Assembly: GCF_001557325.1 (NCBI RefSeq)
Contig: NZ_LSJS01000206.1
Span: 1 to 40,861, forward strand
DNA: 40,861 nucleotides
Direction: 5' to 3'
Source of the DNA: Erythrobacter donghaensis
GTDB taxonomy: Bacteria > Pseudomonadota > Alphaproteobacteria > Sphingomonadales > Sphingomonadaceae
Below the pieces are notes generated by a model. It was not told where the DNA came from. It saw nothing but the letters and a program-made list of their open reading frames with translations, and did not search any database. The position numbers and the translations under genes are program-made. Shown here piece after piece: positions 7,388 to 15,255 of this stretch (position 1 is the first letter of the stretch; each line of letters starts with the position of its first letter).

Positions 7388-8727
7388 TGCCGACCGCGAT
7401 CTTCACCATTGCCCGCTCGGGGCTCACCGCGACCCGCCGCAGCCTCGAGCTGACGGCGCAGAACGTCGCGAATGCCGAGAACCGGGATTACTCGCGCCGC
7501 ACCCTGACGCAGGGCGAGCTGGTGATGACCGGCAATATCGGCAACAACGCGCAGGATTCCCTGGGCGGGGTGAGGCCCGGGGTGATCGAGCGCGCTGAAA
7601 GCGCGCTGGTGCAGCGCCAGGCGCGCGATTCGTCCTCGGCGCAGGCCGCGGCCGATGCCCAGTTCTTCGCGCTGAAGGAAGCCGAAAGCGCGCTCGAAAC
7701 CTCGGGGGTCTATACCGGCCTCGTCGATTTCGAGGCGGCGCTGACCCGGCTCCAGAACAACCCGACCGAGCCTGCCCTGCGCCTTTCCGCGCTCGAGGCG
7801 GGACGCAAGATGGCGGGCAATTTCCGCATCGCCAACGGCACCCTCGCCAATGCCCGCAGCCTGGTGCAGGCCGAGACCAGCGCCAAGACGCTGACGGTCA
7901 ACGAACTCGCGGGCGAGCTGGCCAAGGTCAACGCCGACCTCGTCGGCTCGCGCGAGGGCACGGCGGGCCGCGCCGCGCTGCTCGATGCGCGCGACAAGGC
8001 GCTGCGCGGCCTTGCCGAGGAATTCGGCATCGGCGCGACGATCAACCCCAACGGCACCGCCGACGTGGTGCTCGAAGGCACGCCCCCGCTCGCGCTGGTG
8101 ACGGGCGGCGCCGCGCAGACGCTGGCGACCAGCTTTGCTGCCGACGGCACTGTCACTTTCACTCTCGGCGGCACGGCCTTCGTCCCCTCCGGCGGGGCGA
8201 TGGCGGGCCGGGCGGGCGCGCTGGCCGAGATGGCCGGGCTCCAGACCAGCCTCGATGGCATCGCGGTCTCGGCAATCGCGCTTTCGAACACCGCGCAGGG
8301 CAATGGCGTGGGGCTTGATGGCAATCCCGGCCCCGCCTTCTTCGCGGGCACGGGCGCAGCGGACATCACCGTGGTTCTCGCCTCGGCCGACGGGCTTGCG
8401 ACCGCCCCCGCAGGCGCACCGGCCGGGAGCCGCGACACCGCCAACCTTGGCGCGCTGATCGCTGCGCTGGGCGATGCGAGCGGGCCGATCACCGGCACGG
8501 ATTCGCTGCTGCTCGGACTCTCCAGCCGCGTCTCCGCGCTCGAGACCCGCAAGGACGGGCTCGCCGTCGTCGCCGCCAGCGCCGAGGCCGAGCTGCTGCG
8601 CGAGACCGGCGTCGATCTCGACACCGAGGCGGCCAATCTCGTCCGGCTGCAACAGGCCTTCGAGGCCAACAGCCGGGTGATCCAGGTCGCAGCCCAGCTG
8701 TTCGACACGATCCTCGACCTCAGGTAA
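7387..8727 (+). CDS. flgK: Hook-filament junction protein FlgK (HAP1)
   Basis: A 446-residue junction protein. N-terminal FTIARSGLTATRRSLELTAQ then NVANAENRDYSRRTL is the D0/D1 signature of FlgK (NVANxxTPGYSRR in others; here TPG is replaced by ENRD, a local divergence). The C-terminal 'TGVDLDTEAANLVRLQQAFE' followed by ANSRVIQVAAQLFDTILDL is the FlgK-specific end. The length is shorter than the enteric 547 residues, with the reduction in the middle. It joins hook and filament together with FlgL. Coupled to flgJ by TGATG. Confidence 0.95.
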   Translation: MPTAIFTIARSGLTATRRSLELTAQNVANAENRDYSRRTLTQGELVMTGNIGNNAQDSLGGVRPGVIERAESALVQRQARDSSSAQAAADAQFFALKEAESALETSGVYTGLVDFEAALTRLQNNPTEPALRLSALEAGRKMAGNFRIANGTLANARSLVQAETSAKTLTVNELAGELAKVNADLVGSREGTAGRAALLDARDKALRGLAEEFGIGATINPNGTADVVLEGTPPLALVTGGAAQTLATSFAADGTVTFTLGGTAFVPSGGAMAGRAGALAEMAGLQTSLDGIAVSAIALSNTAQGNGVGLDGNPGPAFFAGTGAADITVVLASADGLATAPAGAPAGSRDTANLGALIAALGDASGPITGTDSLLLGLSSRVSALETRKDGLAVVAASAEAELLRETGVDLDTEAANLVRLQQAFEANSRVIQVAAQLFDTILDLR

Positions 8728-8741
8728 GGGAGCGCTGCGAG

Positions 8742-9662
8742 ATGCCCTCGATCACCAATTCCGCCGGTTCCTTCTTCAACCGCTCGCTCGCGCAGATGGC
8801 CGAGCTGCGCAGCGGGATCGAACGCACCCGCACCCAGATCGCCACCGGCCGCAAGATCGAGCGCGGCTCGCAGGATCCGGCGGCGGCCGCGCAGCTGCGC
8901 AGTGTCGCGCGGCGCGAAGCGCTGGCCGAGGTCGAGGGCGACAACGCTGCGCGGCTCGGGCAGGATCTGGGCGCGGCGGCGAACGAGGTGCAGGCGGTGA
9001 CCGACCTGCTCCAGCGCGCGCGCGAACTCGCGGTGCAGGCGGCGAGTTCGGCGACGGGCGCCGATGGGCGGCAGGCGATCGCCTTCGAGCTCGAGCAGCT
9101 CCAGCAGGAGCTGTTCAGCCGTTCCAACGCGGTCTCGCTGACCGGCGAGCCGCTGTTCGCGGGTCAATCGACCGACACGGCCTTCTCCCGCGATGCGGCC
9201 GGCGTCGTGACCTATGCCGGAACGCCCTCGAGCGGCGCGGTGCCGGTCGCGCCGGGCACCGCGATCGAGCGCGGGCTGCCGGGCAGCGAGGTGTTCGAGT
9301 TCGATCTCGGCGGCACGCCGTCGAGCGCCTTCGCGGTGCTGGCCACGCTCACCACCGCGCTCCAGGGCGGCGCGGGCGATCCGGTCGCGGCAGCCAATGC
9401 CAGCCTCGCCGGGATCGACGCCGCGCTCGACACCACGAACCGCGCCACCACCATCCTCGGCACGCGCATGGCCTGGGTCGAGCAGGTCGAAGACCAGCAG
9501 GCCGACCGCCGGGTCGCGCTCGCCGAGCGCCGCAGCCGGGTGGGCGACACCGACATCGCCGATGCCATCGCGCGGCTCCAGCAATCGCTGACCGCGCTCG
9601 AGGCGAGCCAGGCTGCCTTTGCCCGTGTCAGCTCGCTGACGCTGTTCGACGCGCTGCGCTGA
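8742..9662 (+). CDS. flgL: Hook-filament junction protein FlgL (HAP3)
   Basis: A 306-residue flagellin-like protein. The N-terminus has the helix 'QIATGRKIERGSQDPAAAAQ', matching the flagellin-family LxSGxRIxxxSDDP pattern, and the next helix includes LLQRARELAVQAASS. The C-terminal helix (ALEASQAAFARVSSLTLFD) is FlgL-like. It follows flgK by 14 bases, the normal order. It caps the hook-filament transition. Confidence 0.93.
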   Translation: MPSITNSAGSFFNRSLAQMAELRSGIERTRTQIATGRKIERGSQDPAAAAQLRSVARREALAEVEGDNAARLGQDLGAAANEVQAVTDLLQRARELAVQAASSATGADGRQAIAFELEQLQQELFSRSNAVSLTGEPLFAGQSTDTAFSRDAAGVVTYAGTPSSGAVPVAPGTAIERGLPGSEVFEFDLGGTPSSAFAVLATLTTALQGGAGDPVAAANASLAGIDAALDTTNRATTILGTRMAWVEQVEDQQADRRVALAERRSRVGDTDIADAIARLQQSLTALEASQAAFARVSSLTLFDALR

Positions 9663-9675
9663 GGAGACGGGGCCC

Positions 9676-10539
9676 GTGTTTGCTGCCATCGGTATTGTCG
9701 TTCTGCTGGCCATGGTGTTCGGCGGGTTCATCCTCGCCGGCGGTGCCATGGGCCCGGTGCTGGCGGCGCTCCCGCTCGAATTCATGATGATCGGCGGCGC
9801 CGCGACCGGCGCGACGCTGATCGGCAACTCGATGCACGAGATCAAGCTGCTCGGGGCCGGCTTCGGGCGGGTGTTCAAGGGGCCCAAGTACAACGACCAG
9901 GACCATATCGATGCGATCGCGCTCACCTCCAAGCTGATGAAGCTGCTGCGCTCGGAAGGTGCGGTGGCGCTCGAAAGCCACGTCACCGAGCCCGGGTCCT
10001 CGACGCTGTTCTCCGAATATCCGCGCCTCCAGGCCGATCCGGTGGTGACCGCGATGATCTGCGATCCGCTGACGCTGATGGTGGTCTCCTCGGGCACGCT
10101 CGATACCCACGCGGTCGAGGACATCATCGACAGCGCGATCAAGACCCAGCTGCAAGAGATGGACGAGCCGCAGCACATGATCCAGTCGCTCGCCGACGCG
10201 CTGCCCGCATTGGGGATCGTCGCGGCGGTGCTCGGGATTATCAAGACCATGGGCGCGATCGACCAGCCCCCGGCGGTGCTCGGCAAGATGATCGGTTCGG
10301 CGCTGGTGGGGACGTTCCTCGGCGTGCTGCTCGCCTATGGCCTCGCCGGGCCGCTGGGCGCGCGGCTGAAGCAGATCAACACGCATGACCAGCAGATCTT
10401 CCATTCGATCAAGCAGGTGATCATCGCCAGCCTCCACGGCTATCCGCAGCCGCTGGTGCTCGAGGCCGCGCGCTCGGGCCTGCCCCCGGCGCACCGTCCG
10501 AAGCTCACCGACCTCCTCGACATGATGCGCGGGCGCTAG
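9676..10539 (+). CDS. motA: Flagellar motor stator protein MotA
   Basis: A 287-residue membrane protein, the family's usual length, with four predicted membrane helices: two near residues 3-45, and two near 165-225. The third helix has LADALPALGIVAAVLGIIKT, with the conserved Pro of the proton path, and the fourth contains GSALVGTFLGVLLAYGLAGP. The large cytoplasmic loop between them carries the Arg/Glu residues that face FliG. GTG start with GAGGAGA upstream. With MotB it forms the proton-driven stator. It lies at the end of the hook operon, 13 bases after flgL. Confidence 0.96.
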   Translation: MFAAIGIVVLLAMVFGGFILAGGAMGPVLAALPLEFMMIGGAATGATLIGNSMHEIKLLGAGFGRVFKGPKYNDQDHIDAIALTSKLMKLLRSEGAVALESHVTEPGSSTLFSEYPRLQADPVVTAMICDPLTLMVVSSGTLDTHAVEDIIDSAIKTQLQEMDEPQHMIQSLADALPALGIVAAVLGIIKTMGAIDQPPAVLGKMIGSALVGTFLGVLLAYGLAGPLGARLKQINTHDQQIFHSIKQVIIASLHGYPQPLVLEAARSGLPPAHRPKLTDLLDMMRGR

Positions 10540-10549
10540 GGGCTCTGAC

Positions 10550-11479
10550 ATGGCCGACGCAGGCGGAGCCATCCCGGCACCCATCATCGTCAAGAAGGTG
10601 ACCATCGTCGAAGGCGGCCACCATGGCGGCGCGTGGAAGGTCGCCTATGCCGACTTCGTCACCGCGATGATGGCCTTCTTCCTGCTGCTGTGGCTGCTCG
10701 GCGCGACCGAGGAAAAGCAGCGCAAGGGGATCGCCGACTACTTCACCCCGACGCTCGTCAAGCTGCGCGAGGAAAGTGCGGGGAGCAACGGCTTGCTGGG
10801 CGGCTCGTCGATCACCGATGTCGACAACTACCCCAATCGCCAGGGCCAGACCGGTCAGCAGACCCTCACCATCCCGCGGGATGCGTCGGGCGGTCCGCAG
10901 GCTGCCGGACGGCAGACCAGCGAGACCGAGCAGGCCAATCGCCTTCGCGACCTGCGCGCGAAGATCGAGAAGAAGCTCGCCGAGCGCCGCACGCTGAAAC
11001 ACCTTGCCCGTCAGGTGCGGGTGATGCGCGCGCCCGACGGGTTCCGGATCGATCTGATGGACAATGCCGATTTCTCGATGTTCGAGCTCGGCACCACGAT
11101 CCTCACCAAGGAAGCCCGCGACCTGCTCGAGGTGATGAGCGAGACGCTCAAGGACGAGGCGGCGCCGCTGATCGTGCGCGGCCACACCGATTCGCTGCCG
11201 TGGCGCGGCGGGGTTAAGACCAACAACTGGTCGCTCTCCGCCGGCCGGGCCGAGGCGACGCGACAGGCGCTGGTGCTGGGCGGGGTGACGCAGAACCGCT
11301 TCGCCCGGATCGAGGGCGTGGCCGACACCGAACCGCTCGTCACCGACGACCCTGCCGACCCGCGCAACCGCCGCATCTCGCTGCTGCTGCTCGAGGGCCG
11401 CGGCGCGGCTTCGGGCGGGCCGAGGGCGGCCGCGCCGGCGGCGCCCGAGGGCAAGGGCAAGGCGGCGGGGCGGCGCTGA
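10550..11479 (+). CDS. motB: Flagellar motor stator protein MotB
   Basis: A 309-residue protein with a single membrane helix at about residues 32-51. The segment WKVAYADFVTAMMAFFLLLW carries the essential proton-binding Asp at residue 35. A linker/plug region follows, then an OmpA-like peptidoglycan-binding domain at about 170-285 with VRGHTDSLPW, NWSLSAGRAEATR and DPRNRRISLLLL. It anchors the stator to the cell wall. It ends four bases before the convergent sulfotransferase gene; I see no terminator in between. Confidence 0.96.
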   Translation: MADAGGAIPAPIIVKKVTIVEGGHHGGAWKVAYADFVTAMMAFFLLLWLLGATEEKQRKGIADYFTPTLVKLREESAGSNGLLGGSSITDVDNYPNRQGQTGQQTLTIPRDASGGPQAAGRQTSETEQANRLRDLRAKIEKKLAERRTLKHLARQVRVMRAPDGFRIDLMDNADFSMFELGTTILTKEARDLLEVMSETLKDEAAPLIVRGHTDSLPWRGGVKTNNWSLSAGRAEATRQALVLGGVTQNRFARIEGVADTEPLVTDDPADPRNRRISLLLLEGRGAASGGPRAAAPAAPEGKGKAAGRR

Positions 11480-11483
11480 CCCG

Positions 11484-12290
11484 TCAGCCCATGCCCGCAG
11501 CCGCGCTGCTTCGGCCCGGGCCCCCGCCTTCCAGCCAGTCGGCCAGTTCGTCGTAATTGGCGATGATCTCGCGCAGCGGCCGGGCATTGATCTTGCGCAG
11601 CGGGGTCGAGACCGGGCGGTGCGGCAGGCCGAGAAAGTCGAGCACGCGGTTCGCGGTCGCCTGGTGCGCCGCGGCAGGCTCGAGATCCTCTTCATAGATC
11701 ACGCGGGTGTGCGGGATCCCCTCGAGCGCCGCACGCTCTTCCTCGGCATAGGCGAGCCGCTCGGCGATCGCCGCATCGAGCGCCGCGCGTTCGACCCGCA
11801 CCGCGGTCGTCTCGGGCCGGTCGTCGAGCTTGTGATACTCCTTGCGCGCCTCGGCGACGAGGTTCGAGAGCACGTGGCGCACGCGGTCCTCGCGGGTGAG
11901 GTGGATGATTCGCCAGCCCTCGCCGTGGAGCTGCCGCAGGAAGGCGCGCGGGTCGATCGGCGCGGCGCCCGCGGCGATGCGGTCGCGGTTCAGGTGGTAG
12001 ACCTTGACATGGGCAAGGAAGCTGCGGCGCCCCGTCCGGCGGGCATGACCGCGCAGGAAGGCGTGGGGGTAGCGCACCCGCTCGTGCCCCTCGCCCAGCA
12101 GCTCCCCGCGCGAGGCGAAATGGCCGGTCGAGGCGAGCAGGCTTTCGAGCACCGTGCTCCCCGATCGCCCCTGCGCGAAGATCAGCACCGGGATGCTCCG
12201 CGGCTCGCCCGGCAGCAGCCCCTGCGCATAGGCCCACAGGTCGCTGGCCTGCCGCCGCAGCGGATCGAGCGGGGCGGGCACGTTGAGCAT
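11484..12290 (-). CDS. Sulfotransferase-family protein next to flagellin
   Basis: A 268-residue soluble protein. The segment VLIFAQGRSGSTVLESLLAS at about residues 35-54 is the 5'-phosphosulfate loop of PAPS-dependent sulfotransferases (RSGST), and HLTREDRVRHVLSNLVAE at about 131-148 matches the 3'-phosphate-binding region (R...S). These enzymes move sulfate from PAPS to a hydroxyl on a sugar, lipid or protein. AGGAGGAGG sits just upstream of the ATG. It is downstream of fliC on the same strand but behind a terminator, so it probably has its own promoter in 12291-12390. A role in modifying flagellin or a surface glycan is inferred from position only; NodH-type and Stf0-type relatives act on glycolipids. 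Confidence 0.8.
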   Translation of the reverse strand: MLNVPAPLDPLRRQASDLWAYAQGLLPGEPRSIPVLIFAQGRSGSTVLESLLASTGHFASRGELLGEGHERVRYPHAFLRGHARRTGRRSFLAHVKVYHLNRDRIAAGAAPIDPRAFLRQLHGEGWRIIHLTREDRVRHVLSNLVAEARKEYHKLDDRPETTAVRVERAALDAAIAERLAYAEEERAALEGIPHTRVIYEEDLEPAAAHQATANRVLDFLGLPHRPVSTPLRKINARPLREIIANYDELADWLEGGGPGRSSAAAGMG

Positions 12291-12383
12291 TGCGAACCTC
12301 CTCCTGTCGCCACGTGGCGTGGGGCCGCTGTGCCGCGCGCGCGGGCGGCCTGTCGCTAACCTGCGCTGCTTTCTCGCGGGCCG

Positions 12384-12420
12384 ACGAAAAGAAGCCCGGA
12401 GCCTGTGAAGGCTCCGGGCT
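12384..12420 (-). terminator. Rho-independent terminator of fliC
   Basis: A perfect 11-base-pair stem (AGCCCGGAGCC at 12393-12403 and GGCTCCGGGCT at 12410-12420) with a six-base loop. Read on the minus strand it is followed by TCTTTTCG, a short T-rich tail. It begins 50 bases after the fliC stop codon and separates fliC from the sulfotransferase gene. Confidence 0.88.
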
Positions 12421-12470
12421 CTCGTTGGCCCCCGCTTCAGGGGAAAAGCGGCGGCGCGGGGACTTGGCGC

Positions 12471-13295
12471 TTAGCGGAGCAGCGACAGCACGTTCTGCTG
12501 CGACTGGTTCGCCTGGGCGAGCATCGCGGTCGAGGCCTGGCCGAGGATCTGGGCCTTGGCGAGCGCGGTCGTTTCCGCCGAGTAGTCGGTGTCTTCGATC
12601 CGCGAACGGGCTTCGGTCAGGTTGGTCGAAACGTTGGTGAGGTTGGCAACCGCCGAGCTGAGACGGTTCTGCACCGCACCCAGGTCAGCGCGGGCCGTGG
12701 TCACGGCGCCGATCGCGGTGTCGTAATCATCGAGCGACGCGGTGGTCACTGCGCCCGGGGTCGCACCGAAGGTGACAACCGCCGACAGATCGCCGCCCGC
12801 CACATCCAGCTCCGGCAGATCGATGTCGATCGTGTCGGCGGTCTGCGCACCGGCCTGGACGGTGATGGTGTTGGTCGCGGTCGAGAACAGGTTGATGCCG
12901 TTGAATTCGGTGTTCTCGACGATCTGGTTGATCTGCGAAGCCAGCGCGTTCTGCTCGGTTTCGATGTTGGCGATGTCTTCGGCCGAGTAGGTGCCGTTGG
13001 CCTTCTGCACGGCCAGTTCGCGGCTGCGCTGGAGGATGTTGGTGATTTCGTCGAGCGAACCTTCCGCGGTCTGGGCAAGGCTGATGCCGTCGTTGGCGTT
13101 GCGGACGCCCTGGGCGATGCCGCGGATCTGCGAGGTGAAGGACGCGGCAATCGCGAGGCCCGCAGCGTCGTCCGAAGCGCTGTTGATGCGGCGGCCGGTC
13201 GACAGACGCTCGGCGGCGACGCCCAGCATCTTGGCAGCATCGGTGCTGGCGTTGGTGGCGCGCAGCGCCGAGATGTTGGTGTTGATCACGTTCAT
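12471..13295 (-). CDS. fliC: Flagellin FliC, short type
   Basis: A 274-residue flagellin. The N-terminal [17 protein letters not shown], '[20 protein letters not shown]' and [18 protein letters not shown] are the D0/D1 helices; the C-terminal '[16 protein letters not shown]'-like block (here [20 protein letters not shown]) and [16 protein letters not shown] close the fold. Only about 70 residues separate the two, so the exposed D2/D3 domains are nearly absent. Codon use is less GC-extreme than in neighbours, as expected for a highly expressed gene. GGGAG lies nine bases before the ATG. A terminator follows and a possible sigma-28 promoter precedes it. It is the only flagellin gene in the window. 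Confidence 0.97.
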   Translation of the reverse strand: MNVINTNISALRATNASTDAAKMLGVAAERLSTGRRINSASDDAAGLAIAASFTSQIRGIAQGVRNANDGISLAQTAEGSLDEITNILQRSRELAVQKANGTYSAEDIANIETEQNALASQINQIVENTEFNGINLFSTATNTITVQAGAQTADTIDIDLPELDVAGGDLSAVVTFGATPGAVTTASLDDYDTAIGAVTTARADLGAVQNRLSSAVANLTNVSTNLTEARSRIEDTDYSAETTALAKAQILGQASTAMLAQANQSQQNVLSLLR

Positions 13296-13351
13296 TGTTC
13301 AAACTCCCGAATGGTCAGGCAGGACGAACAGGCCCGTCGCTGCTGGCCCTA

Positions 13352-13377
13352 AGAGCGGCCACCGTTCGGGATGTTTA
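13352..13377 (-). promoter_or_regulatory. Possible sigma-28 promoter of fliC
   Basis: On the minus strand, TAAA (13374-13377) is followed after 14 bases by GCCGCTCT (13352-13359). This resembles the sigma-28 pattern TAAA-N15-GCCGATAA: the GCCG core is kept but the ATAA end is not, and the spacing is one base short. It would start transcription about 50 bases before the fliC ATG. No sigma-54 pattern with correct spacing was found in this region. Weak evidence. Confidence 0.35.
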
Positions 13378-13576
13378 AGGCGAAAAAATAATGCTTTCCA
13401 ATCAATGGTTTGAGCGAAAGGCGGCGATGGGCCGCCGGATCCTGCCGCAGCCGCGGCGCGCCTGCATCGGGCCGGTCTAGGGAAAGCTACGGGGGCTTAA
13501 ATTTGCCTCCTGTCCAGCCTGTATGCGGCACAGGATTGCCGAGACCGACCACGAGACCAACCATTCAGGGGCAAGC

Positions 13577-14893
13577 ATGATGCAACCGGCGATCGGACCG
13601 ACGCGCCGCACCAGGGGGGAGCCGCAAGCAGGCGCGCCCGCGCCCGGCGCGCACGATATCCTGATCGGCATGACCGTGCCGCTGATGGGCGGCAGCTGGC
13701 AGCGCGACCGCATCGTGCTGGGCGATGGCCTGCCGCCGGCGATGGCGGCGGGGATCGCGCGCGGCGGCAAGGTGGCGATCACCCTCGCCCATGCCGATAC
13801 CTGCGCGCTCGCGCTCGCGGGAGAGGGGCGCATCAGCCTTGCCTATGATCCCGCCGAGATCACCCAGGCGCGCGCGGCGCTGATCGCGGCTTCGGCGCAG
13901 GGCGGCTGGCCGGTGGCGGGCGATCCGCAGTCGCTCGCGCTGCTGACGCTCGCCGAACGAATCGCTGCCTCCGACATCCCGGTCCTGCTCGAAGGCCCGA
14001 CCGGCACCGGCAAGGAAGTGCTCGCGCGCTTCGTCCACCGTCTTTCCGCCCGCGCGGGCGGGCCGTTTGTCGCGGTCAACTGCGCCGCCATGCCCGAAGC
14101 CATGCTCGAGGCGCTGCTGTTCGGCCATCGCAAGGGTGCCTTCACCGGCGCGGCCGAGGCGGCCGAGGGCCTGTTCCGCGCCGCCGATGGCGGCACGCTG
14201 CTGCTCGACGAGGTCGGCGAGCTGCCGCTGGCGCTGCAATCCAAGATGCTGCGCGCGCTGCAGGAGGGCGAGGTGCTGCCCTTGGGCGCGACGAAGCCGC
14301 TCAAGGTCGATGTCCGGGTGGTCGCCGCGACCAACCGGCATCTTGCTGCCGAGGTCGAGGCCGGGCGGTTCCGCGAGGATCTGCTCTACCGCCTCAATGT
14401 CTTTCCCCTCGCGCTCCCCGCGCTGCGCGACCGGCCGGGCGATATCGCCCCGCTCGCCTTCGCGATGCTGCTGCGCCACGCGCCCTCCGCCGGCCAGCCC
14501 GGGTGGCTCTCCCCGCAGGCGCTCGCCGCGCTCGAGGCCCATCCCTGGCCGGGCAATGTCCGCGAGCTCGAGAACGTGATCCGCCGCGCGATCCTGCTCG
14601 GCGGCGGCACGGGCGCGATCGCGCCCGAGCATATCGTGTTCGACACCGCGGTGCGCCCCGTCGCCGAGACGGCCGCCGCCGGCGCCTCCGCGCTGACCCG
14701 CATCACCGCCCCGCGCTCGCTCTCCGATGTCGCCTTCGCCTCCGAGGCGCGCGCGATCCTCGAGACATTGAGCCGCCACGGCGGCAACCGCGCCGCCACC
14801 GCGCGCACGCTCGGCATTTCCGAACGCACGCTGCGCTACCGCCTCGCCTCGATGCGCGGCGCGGGGATGCTCGCAGCGGGAGGTGCGGCATGA
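13577..14893 (+). CDS. flbD: Sigma-54-dependent transcriptional activator, FlbD/FleQ type
   Basis: A 438-residue enhancer-binding protein. Residues about 1-115 form an N-terminal region with no recognisable receiver (no Asp-Asp, Asp, Lys set). The AAA+ domain follows: Walker A GPTGTGKE at about 140-147, the sigma-54 contact loop GAFTGA at 187-192, Walker B TLLLDE at 207-212, and the [14 protein letters not shown] block with its Arg finger region. The C-terminal Fis-type helix-turn-helix is [23 protein letters not shown] 13577 is chosen since AGGGG precedes it; ATG 13523 lacks a ribosome site. It overlaps fliE (ATGA) and is divergent from fliC. It should activate the sigma-54 sites at 1615 and 20345. 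The symbol is by context and could equally be fleQ-like. Confidence 0.88.
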   Translation: MMQPAIGPTRRTRGEPQAGAPAPGAHDILIGMTVPLMGGSWQRDRIVLGDGLPPAMAAGIARGGKVAITLAHADTCALALAGEGRISLAYDPAEITQARAALIAASAQGGWPVAGDPQSLALLTLAERIAASDIPVLLEGPTGTGKEVLARFVHRLSARAGGPFVAVNCAAMPEAMLEALLFGHRKGAFTGAAEAAEGLFRAADGGTLLLDEVGELPLALQSKMLRALQEGEVLPLGATKPLKVDVRVVAATNRHLAAEVEAGRFREDLLYRLNVFPLALPALRDRPGDIAPLAFAMLLRHAPSAGQPGWLSPQALAALEAHPWPGNVRELENVIRRAILLGGGTGAIAPEHIVFDTAVRPVAETAAAGASALTRITAPRSLSDVAFASEARAILETLSRHGGNRAATARTLGISERTLRYRLASMRGAGMLAAGGAA

Positions 14894-15252
14894 ACGCGCT
14901 CAGGGTCGGCTTTGGCGTCGAGGACGTGATGGCGCTGCGCAGCCAGGTGCTCGCCCGCAACGCCGCGCTGCGCGACGTGCGCGCGGCGAGCGAAGCGGGC
15001 AGCGCGCTCGCCGTGCCCGGCCGGGCGCCGGGTGCGGGCTTTGCCGACACGCTCCACAATGCCCTGAAGCAGGTCAGCGCGGTGCAGGAGCATTCGAGCC
15101 AGATGCAGGTCGCCTTCGAGCGCGGCCAGGTGACCGATGTCGCGCAGGTGATGCTCGCGCGGCAGGAAGCGGGGGTCGCCTTCGAAGCCACGCTCCAGGT
15201 GCGCAACAAGCTGCTCACCGCCTATCAAGACATCATGCGGATGGGGGGCTGA
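14890..15252 (+). CDS. fliE: Flagellar hook-basal body complex protein FliE
   Basis: A 120-residue small basal-body protein (family about 100-110). The C-terminal block is diagnostic: a [20 protein letters not shown] helix, then [20 protein letters not shown] and [20 protein letters not shown], ending IMRMGG (usually IMRMQV). It links the MS ring to the proximal rod and is the first exported rod part. The ATG overlaps the activator gene's stop (ATGA), so activator and fliE are probably co-translated. fliF follows after 3 bases. Confidence 0.95.
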   Translation: MNALRVGFGVEDVMALRSQVLARNAALRDVRAASEAGSALAVPGRAPGAGFADTLHNALKQVSAVQEHSSQMQVAFERGQVTDVAQVMLARQEAGVAFEATLQVRNKLLTAYQDIMRMGG

Positions 15253-15255
15253 TAG

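Noticed and set aside
7710..10286. An 858-codon minus-strand frame opposite flgK-flgL-motA
   Set aside because: Ser/Ala/Pro-rich shadow of conserved flagellar genes.
13513..13527. Possible sigma-54 promoter before the activator gene (GGCAC then TTGCC)
   Set aside because: The distance between GG and GC is one base short, which sigma-54 rarely accepts, and the -24 element is imperfect.
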